This document shows, piece by piece, positions 5,019 through 10,388 of a stretch of 10,388 bases of DNA (positions are counted from its first letter, which is position 1; every line of letters starts with the position of its first letter). The notes below the pieces were generated by a model. The model was not told the DNA's origin, ran no database searches, and saw nothing but the letters and a program-made list of their open reading frames with translations. The stretch is from DATKWV01 sp035529405 (GTDB lineage: Bacteria > Planctomycetota > Phycisphaerae > Sedimentisphaerales > Anaerobacaceae). The stretch lies in assembly GCA_035529405.1 (NCBI GenBank), contig DATKWV010000054.1:1-10388 (forward strand). The letters run 5' to 3'. A program made the position numbers and the translations under genes.

Positions 5019-6794
5019 TCAGGGCGTGCCGCAGCAGAGCTTCCAGACCGATTCGACGGAATGGGACAGTTTTTCGCCGGGATATCTTTTGCGCATTGCG
5101 GCGGCCACAAGTCCGACAAAGAAAGGCTGAGGCCTGAGGGGACGTGAAGTCAGACAGGGGTGGGCCTGGGTAGCGACAAAATACGGGTGTGAGGGTAATT
5201 CAAGGATTTGCATAATCGGCTGACTGGGGGCTTTTCCGGAAAAGACCAGGCCGGCTTTTTCGAGCAGGTCGATATACCGCGGGGAAACCTCATAACGATG
5301 TCTGAAACGCATTCTTACAGTAGCGGCATTTCCGAAAAGCTTTGCAGCGAACGTATTCGGTTTTAGTTCTATGTCCTTTCCGCCGAGGCGCATATTTCCG
5401 CCAAGCTGCTCTATTTGTTTTTGCTCGGGCAGTATGTCTATTACGGGTTCGGAGCAGTTGGGGTCGATTTCGGTGCTGTTGGCATTTTTAAGGCCGCAAA
5501 CGCTTCGGATAAATTCGAGAACGGCCATTTGAAAACCGAAACAAAGACCCAGGAAGGGGAGGTTTTTTTCACGGGCGTATTTTATACAGCTGATTTTTCC
5601 TTCAGCGCCCCTTGTGCCGAAGCCGCCGGGGACAACAATACCGTCAACATTCCTCAGGGCATTTGCAGCGTTTGTATCATCGATGTCGGAGGTGTCAATC
5701 CATTCTATTTTGATGTTACAGCCGAGAGTAATGGCGGCATGTTCGAGGGCATTGAGTATGGAGGCATAGCTGTCCCGGACGGAGACGTACTTGCCGATAA
5801 TGCCTATGGATGTCTCGCGGTCGGCGGCACCGATTTTATCGGTGAAATCAGACCACCGAATCGAGGCCTTTCGCTCGTGGCGCAGGTTGATTCTGTCCTC
5901 GATTTTCAGGAGTCTGGCGACCTCGAAATCAAGGCCGCAGTCCCGCAGCATGGCGGGTATGGTATAAATGCTGGCTGAATCGGGCATACTGAAGACCCTG
6001 TGCAGCGGGACATTTGTGTAAAGACTTATTTTTTGCCGGACCTTTTCGGTGACAGCGGCGGCGGCCCTGCAGGCGATGATATCCGGCTGGATGCCGGTGT
6101 GCATAAGCTGCTTGATACCCAACTGGGCGGCCTTTGATTTTTGCTCACCGAGTATTTTGGGTTCGAGAATATAGGTAAGGGCGACGAAACAACAACTGTT
6201 TTGGCCCTCTTCATACGCCAGCTCTCGCATGGCCTCGATAAAATAGGCGTTTTCCAGGTCACCGACGGTTCCGCCAATTTCGACAAATACAATGTCGGCA
6301 TCGGTCTGCATTGCAAGCTGGCGGAGTTTCAATTTTACTTCTCCGGTGACGTGGGGAATCATCTGGACGTCTCTGCCGAGGTAATCGCCGTGGCGTTCCT
6401 TGTGGAGGATGGAGCTGAAAATCTGTCCGCTGGTGGCGAAATTGGCCCTGCTTAAGTTCTGGTCGAGCATTCTTTCATAAGTGCCCAGGTCCATGTCACA
6501 TTCCATACCGTCGTCGAGGACAAACACCTCGCCGTGCCGAAAAGGATTGAGAGTGCCTGAATCTATGTTCAAATATCCTTCGAGCTTGATTGGTGCGACC
6601 TTCAGGGCCTTGTCCTGCATAAGCTTTGCAAGACAGGATGAGAATATACCCTTGCCCAGTCCGCTCATAACGGTGCCCAGGACGATACAGTACCGGCTTT
6701 TGCCTTTCTGATAGCCGGGCGGGATGGGTGAAAAGAACTCACTGTCGGTCGAAACATCACTTACCGAAGCCAACAAATCTTTATTCTTAGTCAT
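5019..6794 (-). CDS. pyrG: CTP synthase, 591 aa, divergent
   Basis: Converts UTP to CTP using ATP and ammonia taken from glutamine; last step of de novo cytidine nucleotide synthesis. The ATG at 6794 follows GGTGG at 6-nt spacing. After an unusual N-terminal extension of about 33 residues, the synthetase domain spans about 34-296. It has the P-loop GLGKGI (45-50), HGEVFVLDDGMECDMDLG (87-104, Mg-binding Asp) and VEIGGTVGD (171-179, Mg-binding Glu). The class I glutamine amidotransferase domain follows from about 328: PGGFGTRG (389-396), the nucleophile elbow LGLCFGFQ with Cys418, NANSTE (438-442), and His545. Oddities: the E. coli KLDPYIN is KLEGYLN; the nearly invariant KTKPTQ UTP/CTP-site loop is KSKAAQ (219-224); and the triad Glu after His-Pro is Cys547. 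Family length is usually 535-550. It lies 25 bp after kdsB in an apparent operon. Confidence 0.95.
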   Translation of the reverse strand: MTKNKDLLASVSDVSTDSEFFSPIPPGYQKGKSRYCIVLGTVMSGLGKGIFSSCLAKLMQDKALKVAPIKLEGYLNIDSGTLNPFRHGEVFVLDDGMECDMDLGTYERMLDQNLSRANFATSGQIFSSILHKERHGDYLGRDVQMIPHVTGEVKLKLRQLAMQTDADIVFVEIGGTVGDLENAYFIEAMRELAYEEGQNSCCFVALTYILEPKILGEQKSKAAQLGIKQLMHTGIQPDIIACRAAAAVTEKVRQKISLYTNVPLHRVFSMPDSASIYTIPAMLRDCGLDFEVARLLKIEDRINLRHERKASIRWSDFTDKIGAADRETSIGIIGKYVSVRDSYASILNALEHAAITLGCNIKIEWIDTSDIDDTNAANALRNVDGIVVPGGFGTRGAEGKISCIKYAREKNLPFLGLCFGFQMAVLEFIRSVCGLKNANSTEIDPNCSEPVIDILPEQKQIEQLGGNMRLGGKDIELKPNTFAAKLFGNAATVRMRFRHRYEVSPRYIDLLEKAGLVFSGKAPSQPIMQILELPSHPYFVATQAHPCLTSRPLRPQPFFVGLVAAAMRKRYPGEKLSHSVESVWKLCCGTP

Positions 6795-6819
6795 AAAGTT
6801 CCACCTTTTCAGTAAACAA

Positions 6820-7566
6820 TCAATCTGCCTTCCGTGCTTTATACCTTTTTACAAACTGCGCGTACTGCTGGGGCGTGTCTATGCCGATGCAGGTATGCCT
6901 GACTTTGGCTGCTATTATCGGCAAACCATTCTCAATTGCGCGTAGCTGTTCGAGTTTTTCAATTTTCTCCAGCGGTGTTTGCGGCAGAGTGGTAATTTTC
7001 TGCAGAAACTCCTTACGATAAGCATAGATTCCGATATGCCGCAAATACTGGTGCAGTTCGCCTACGCCGGATTTTTCTCTGTCATAGGGAATCGCTGCGC
7101 GCGAAAAATAAACAGCCTTGTTGTTAGAATCAGTTATAACCTTTACGATATCAGGATTGGCAATCTCCTCGGTGTTTTGGAACTCAGCGGCGAGCGTGGC
7201 CATCTGGTAATCCGGATTTTTTATAAGAAGCTGTGCCAGACAGTCGATGTTGGCAGGGTCAATCTCGGGTTCGTCGGCCTGGAGATTGATTACAATATCA
7301 CAATCGATTTTCGTTACGGCTTCGGCAATGCGGTCGGTACCGCTTTTGTGGTCGGTGCGCGTCATAAGACATTCGGCACCAAAGGATTGGGCGGCTTCAA
7401 GGACCCTGTGGTCGTCGGCAGCGATAATCACCCTGTGGGGTAATTTTGCCAGGCAGGCCTGCTGCCAGGTATGCTGGATGAGAAATTTTCCGGTATCTTT
7501 AGCGAGAACCTTTCCGGGGAATCTTGTTGAACCGTAACGAGCAGGTATACAAATTATAACTTTCAC
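6820..7566 (-). CDS. kdsB: 3-deoxy-manno-octulosonate cytidylyltransferase (CMP-Kdo synthetase), 248 aa
   Basis: Activates Kdo with CTP to CMP-Kdo, the donor for the Kdo residues of lipopolysaccharide inner core; cytoplasmic. The protein matches the family over its full length: nucleotide-binding N-terminus PARYGSTRFPGKVL (8-21), MTRTDHKSGTDRIAE (68-82), INLQADEP (93-100, Mg-binding Asp98; E. coli has VQGDEP), YFSRAAIPYDR (153-163), LRHIGIYAYR (175-184), EKIEKLEQLR (200-209) and GIDTPQQ (228-234, second metal Asp230). Translation starts at GTG 7566-7564, six bases after AAAGGT. It is the first gene of the kdsB-pyrG operon, placed behind a strong promoter (7616-7644). Coupling to pyrG makes metabolic sense because KdsB consumes CTP. 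It implies a Kdo-containing outer membrane. Confidence 0.97.
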   Translation of the reverse strand: MKVIICIPARYGSTRFPGKVLAKDTGKFLIQHTWQQACLAKLPHRVIIAADDHRVLEAAQSFGAECLMTRTDHKSGTDRIAEAVTKIDCDIVINLQADEPEIDPANIDCLAQLLIKNPDYQMATLAAEFQNTEEIANPDIVKVITDSNNKAVYFSRAAIPYDREKSGVGELHQYLRHIGIYAYRKEFLQKITTLPQTPLEKIEKLEQLRAIENGLPIIAAKVRHTCIGIDTPQQYAQFVKRYKARKAD

Positions 7567-7615
7567 GCTTTACCTTTTAGCGGCAGTAGAATTTCATAAA
7601 AACCACTGCTTAGGC

Positions 7616-7644
7616 ATAATAAGTAAAAATCCTGCTGGTGTCAA
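7616..7644 (-). promoter_or_regulatory. Promoter of the kdsB-pyrG operon
   Basis: On the minus strand: TTGACA (7644-7639), 17 bp, TATTAT (7621-7616). That is a consensus -35, a 5 of 6 match at -10 and optimal spacing. Transcription would start near 7609, leaving a leader of about 43 nt before the kdsB GTG. Confidence 0.75.
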
Positions 7645-7715
7645 GACTGCCGGATATTTTTGCGAAATTTCGAGGCTGCCGGGGGGCATTTTGCGGGGTA
7701 ATGTAATTTCCGCTG

Positions 7716-7743
7716 TTGACTTAGGTGATACGGCAAGTATTAT
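7716..7743 (+). promoter_or_regulatory. Promoter of the symporter gene
   Basis: On the plus strand: TTGACT (7716-7721), 16 bp, TATTAT (7738-7743), with a leader of about 30 nt and AAGGAG before the GTG start at 7780. It points away from the kdsB promoter, so the 213-bp gap between kdsB and the symporter is a divergent promoter region. No obvious operator was seen in it. Confidence 0.65.
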
Positions 7744-7779
7744 TTACAAAAGCAGGCATACCGTTAAGGAGAAAACAGC

Positions 7780-9402
7780 GTGCCCAAAGGGATTCTTGCA
7801 CTGGTGGAGTTTACCGGCTTAGACTGGTTTTGGGTGACGATATTTGTTTTTGTAATGATAATGTGCGGGGTGATATTTTATCGGCTGGGGAAGCGTTCGG
7901 AATCGGAGTTTTTTCTGGCAGGGCGAGGTTTGCCGTGGTGGCTTCCGGCCACTTCCGTTTATGCTTCACATACCGCTACTGACACACCAATGTGGATTGG
8001 GGGGGTGATATACAAGTTTGGAATGCGGGGGATGTGGTTTCCGTTCTTTTCGGCGTGGTGTGCGGTCAGCGCATTCGTTTCCACAAAGATATTTCGTCGT
8101 TCGGTGGCGATGAGCCAGGCTGAGTGGCAGTCTCTGCGTTACAGTGGTCTTGGCGCGGAGTTATTGCGAGGCTGGCTGGCGGGGTGGCAGACGTTTATGA
8201 ATATGTTTATATTAGCGTGGGTCAGCGCAGCTATGGGCAAGGTGGGCACGTATCTTTTCGGCTGGCCTCACTGGGTGGGTCTGGTGAGTTTTACGGCTAT
8301 ATGCGCAATCTACGTGCTCAGCGCCGGTTACTGGGGGGTGATTATGGCGGATTTTCAGCAGGGAATCATAGCATTTGTGATAATCACGATTGTTTGCTGC
8401 TGGGGTATTTATGAGGCCGGCGGGCCGGCAGAAATCATCAATAAGCTGCAACTATTGGGCGAAGGCTGGCGAATCAATCCCTTTCATTTCGACGAGGAAT
8501 TTCCGCTGGCGTGGTTTATAACACTTCTGATAATGTCAACTTTCGGTGGAATCGGGATGGGTAATTTCATTGACTGGTACACGGAGGCCCAGCGGATTCA
8601 GTCGGCCCGGTCGCTGCGTGACGCCAGTTACAGCATCTGGGCGGGCGGACTTGCGGCGATTTTCCGCAACTCGTTCTGGGCAGTGGCAATACTGGCCTTT
8701 TATGTGATGTATCCGAATATAACCGATGCAAAAGAATACGAGATGGGCTGGTACAGGCTGGCGTTCGAATATATGCCTGTCGGAATGATTGGGGTAGTTT
8801 TTGCCGCGGTTCTGGCCATTCACTTAAGCACAATATCAACGTGCCTGAATCTGGGTGCACTGTACGCCACCCACGACCTTTATCACCATTATATTAATCC
8901 AAATGCCTCTGAAAAAAAGCTGGTACAGGTCGGGCGGATTAACACGGTGCTGCTGTTGATAGGCTGTTTTATTCTGGGTCTGACGATGAGAAAGATAACC
9001 GAGTGGCTGATATTTGCGTTGTGGCTGCAGGCAGCGGGCATCTGGATACCATCGATTCTGCAGGTAATCTGGTGGCGGTTCAACAGCTGGGCGTATCTCA
9101 GTGCCTGGGTGGCAAACCTTGTTATGAGCTGGCTTGTGGTATGGGTTCTGCCTGCGTTAGGTGTTATCCCGGAACTGCCGGATTATCAGCAGTTCTGGCT
9201 TCTGGTGGTACTTGTGGGTGTGGTATATCTTCCGATAATGTTTTTAACCAGGCCTGACGATATGGACCACCTGGTAAAGTACTACGTAATGGCCAGGCCG
9301 TGCGGTTTCTGGGGGCCGGTGCGAAGGCAGGCCATTGAGCGCGGGCTTATCGAACTAAATAAATCAAACGGACCGAAGGTCAGTTTGAGAATGCAAAAAT
9401 GA
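7780..9402 (+). CDS. Sodium:solute symporter family protein (SSS), 540 aa
   Basis: Inner-membrane transporter that would use the sodium gradient to import a small solute (sugar, amino acid, carboxylate or similar; not predictable here). About 12-13 hydrophobic segments fill the protein. SSS hallmarks are EFFLAGRGLPWW (43-54) leading into the first core helix with VYASHTATDTPMWIGG, then GYWGVIMADFQQGIIAF (183-199), and the TM8 motif AIHLSTISTCLNLGA (346-360) followed by ATHDLY (363-368). The Ser-Thr-Ile-Ser stretch corresponds to the sodium-2 site in PutP and vSGLT. The GTG start is supported by AAGGAG eight bases upstream. Length is usual for the family. Downstream are a palindromic repeat and three tiny membrane-protein genes that may belong to the same unit, by analogy with the small partners found beside ActP and PanF. 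Confidence 0.92.
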   Translation: MPKGILALVEFTGLDWFWVTIFVFVMIMCGVIFYRLGKRSESEFFLAGRGLPWWLPATSVYASHTATDTPMWIGGVIYKFGMRGMWFPFFSAWCAVSAFVSTKIFRRSVAMSQAEWQSLRYSGLGAELLRGWLAGWQTFMNMFILAWVSAAMGKVGTYLFGWPHWVGLVSFTAICAIYVLSAGYWGVIMADFQQGIIAFVIITIVCCWGIYEAGGPAEIINKLQLLGEGWRINPFHFDEEFPLAWFITLLIMSTFGGIGMGNFIDWYTEAQRIQSARSLRDASYSIWAGGLAAIFRNSFWAVAILAFYVMYPNITDAKEYEMGWYRLAFEYMPVGMIGVVFAAVLAIHLSTISTCLNLGALYATHDLYHHYINPNASEKKLVQVGRINTVLLLIGCFILGLTMRKITEWLIFALWLQAAGIWIPSILQVIWWRFNSWAYLSAWVANLVMSWLVVWVLPALGVIPELPDYQQFWLLVVLVGVVYLPIMFLTRPDDMDHLVKYYVMARPCGFWGPVRRQAIERGLIELNKSNGPKVSLRMQK

Positions 9403-9458
9403 AAATGCAAAAATCAAAACTGTGGAATCCGCCTGCGGCGGATGGCTGATTTAGAATT

Positions 9459-9546
9459 TCTAACAAAATGAGCTTTCTTATTTTTGAAAGCCTGAGATTG
9501 CCGCGCCCGCCTGCGGGGGACTGGCAATGACATTCTTTTTGTTAGA
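9459..9546. repeat. Nested palindromic repeat, about 88 bp
   Basis: The outer arms TCTAACAAAA (9459-9468) and TTTTGTTAGA (9537-9546) are perfect complements. Inside are a GCTTTC/GAAAGC hairpin (9472-9477 with 9486-9491) and a REP-like palindrome, ATTGCC (9497-9502) with GGCAAT (9523-9528), around a CCCGC/GCGGG centre. A separate perfect hairpin ATCCGCC/GGCGGAT lies just before it (9427-9443). Its REP part is shared with 4690-4720. It looks like a miniature mobile or REP-type element. It may also stabilise or end the symporter mRNA. Confidence 0.65.
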
Positions 9547-9661
9547 TGGTTTTAATCAGGTTTTTTGTATTACAGGACATATTGCCAAATAAACAGTTAT
9601 GCAGATTTTGAACCATTAGTCGGTCAGCTTGAGCAAATAAAAACGACAGTGGAGGATTAAG

Positions 9662-9952
9662 ATGAGTTTATTTCGTAAAGACTGGAAACCGGCAGATGCG
9701 GACGAGTGGACCATACATGATTTATTAGCCAGCGTTCTGTCGGTGGCCTCATACCTGCTGGTAGCAGTAGGTGTTGCCGGAGCGCTGTTGCTGAAGGTGT
9801 GGGGATTCATAGCACTGGCAGCAGGGGTGGTAAGTATGGTTCTGATGTTTTTGATTATCGACCCCAAGCTCAAAGTTGAGTCGCGCGGCTTTGCAGACAG
9901 ACAGCAGGAGTTCCTCGAACACATTGATAAAACCACGCGCTGGGAGCAGTAA
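9662..9952 (+). CDS. Small membrane protein with two transmembrane helices, 96 aa
   Basis: Family not recognised. The ATG at 9662 follows GGAGG with seven bases between. The N-terminus MSLFRKDWKPADADEWTIHD is polar and charged. Two hydrophobic helices follow (about 21-43 and 46-66) joined by a very short turn, then a charged C-terminal tail of about 30 residues (DPKLKVESRGFADRQQEFLEH) that may be helical. The hairpin topology resembles the small partner proteins of some SSS transporters (for example the DUF485 protein YjcH beside ActP), but I see no sequence match. It lies 259 bp after the symporter, across a repeat, and 2 bp before the next tiny gene, so it begins a compact cluster. Confidence 0.8.
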   Translation: MSLFRKDWKPADADEWTIHDLLASVLSVASYLLVAVGVAGALLLKVWGFIALAAGVVSMVLMFLIIDPKLKVESRGFADRQQEFLEHIDKTTRWEQ

Positions 9953-9954
9953 CG

Positions 9955-10113
9955 ATGAAAATAGACGCAGAAACAGGCGGCAAGATAATCGGTATGCTGA
10001 TGGCATATTTTGTAAGTTTTTTAGGCCTTCTTCTGGCTTATTATAATTACAGGAAGCGCCGGCGCGGGGTCAAAGCAAAACACGAGGATACAAAACAGGG
10101 AGAACAAGAATAA
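9955..10113 (+). CDS. Tiny single-span membrane protein, 52 aa
   Basis: Sequence begins MKIDAETGGKIIGMLMAYFV. One transmembrane helix (about 9-30) is followed by a strongly basic stretch YRKRRRGVKAKH and an acidic/polar end. By the positive-inside rule the C-terminus should be cytoplasmic. The ATG lies 2 bp after the previous stop, with GGGAG eight bases upstream inside the preceding gene. Its stop overlaps the start of the next gene (TAATG), which points to translational coupling. Family not recognised. Confidence 0.7.
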   Translation: MKIDAETGGKIIGMLMAYFVSFLGLLLAYYNYRKRRRGVKAKHEDTKQGEQE

Positions 10114-10235
10114 TGCAGGGGCAATTCAACGTGTTCTGGAGCCTTGTTGTGCCTGCGGTAATGGCCGCAGGCTCGATTATTATAACATACGCTCTATACA
10201 GACACTTCGCCTGCAGAAATAAAAAAGACAAATAA
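10113..10235 (+). CDS. Tiny single-span membrane protein, 40 aa
   Basis: The start overlaps the previous stop by one base (TAATG). The product MQGQFNVFWSLVVPAVMAAG... has one hydrophobic helix (about 8-30) and a basic end, RHFACRNKKDK. Like its neighbour it should be N-out/C-in. A Shine-Dalgarno is provided by AGGGAG upstream in the preceding gene. Size alone would leave doubt, but the overlapping start, the membrane span with positive tail and the position between two credible genes support it. Family not recognised. Confidence 0.6.
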   Translation: MQGQFNVFWSLVVPAVMAAGSIIITYALYRHFACRNKKDK

Positions 10236-10263
10236 ACGGGCATAAATCAAGAGGCGGTCAAAT

Positions 10264-10388
10264 ATGGCAAATTATATGATTGAACAATTGGACCAGGTCG
10301 AACCGGTTAAATGCTCGTGCGGGCTTTCGAGACGGGCCTTTGTCTGCGCCGATAACAAGGTTGCGACTTTACATATAGTGGATATATC
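10264..10388 (+). CDS. Probable cupin-domain protein, N-terminal part only
   Basis: The ATG at 10264 follows AGAGGCGG and is 28 bp after the previous stop. The 41 visible residues begin MANYMIEQLDQVEPVKCSCG and run on through SRRAFV and ATLHIVDI to the window edge. The pattern of a short lead, CxCG, SRRxF and a beta strand resembles small cupins in which a histidine-rich metal-binding strand comes next. That part lies outside the window, so the family call is tentative. It reads in the same direction as the tiny membrane proteins and could be co-transcribed with them. Confidence 0.55.
   Translation, partial: MANYMIEQLDQVEPVKCSCGLSRRAFVCADNKVATLHIVDI

Noticed and set aside
5415..5978. A 187-codon plus-strand ORF, and others on the plus strand through 7537.
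   Set aside because: They are antisense shadows of pyrG and kdsB, both full-length and clearly recognised.

Overview
The window looks like a piece of a bacterial chromosome, most likely from a planctomycete-type lineage (PVC group, perhaps Phycisphaerae-like). That placement is an inference. It rests on a tRNA-Ile/tRNA-Ala/23S block with no 16S gene in front of it, a kdsB-pyrG pair in the order I recall from Chlamydia, a short HTH protein of a type I associate with planctomycetes, and many A/T-rich and GC-palindromic interspersed repeats. KdsB implies a Kdo-containing (Gram-negative type) envelope.

Region by region. Positions 1-2670 (minus strand) hold the 5' four-fifths or so of a 23S rRNA gene. 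It carries two large insertions, one in helix 45 and one in helix 68, which share almost identical terminal stems. Positions 2671-3410 hold the spacer, tRNA-Ala(TGC), tRNA-Ile(GAT) and an unusual leader: a promoter with A/T tracts, a strong intrinsic terminator, a boxA-like site, and a long inverted repeat that takes in the tRNA-Ile acceptor strand. Positions 3671-4200 carry a small minus-strand module: an 88-aa HTH protein preceded by a 29-bp tandem repeat and followed by a 38-codon ORF with an in-frame amber. Positions 4200-4800 are repeat-rich and apparently non-coding. A small coiled-coil ORF (plus strand) converges on pyrG.

Positions 5019-7566 (minus) are a two-gene operon: kdsB (CMP-Kdo synthetase), then pyrG (CTP synthase). 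PyrG supplies the CTP that KdsB consumes. A 213-bp divergent region with two good sigma70-type promoters separates this operon from a sodium:solute symporter gene (plus). After the symporter come a nested palindromic repeat and three very small membrane-protein genes with tight spacing. The window ends inside a probable cupin gene.

The most notable observations are the paired 23S insertions, the missing 16S with its odd leader, the CTP synthase whose glutaminase triad Glu is replaced by Cys, and the symporter-linked cluster of tiny membrane proteins. I found no CRISPR array, no transposase and no recognisable defence system.
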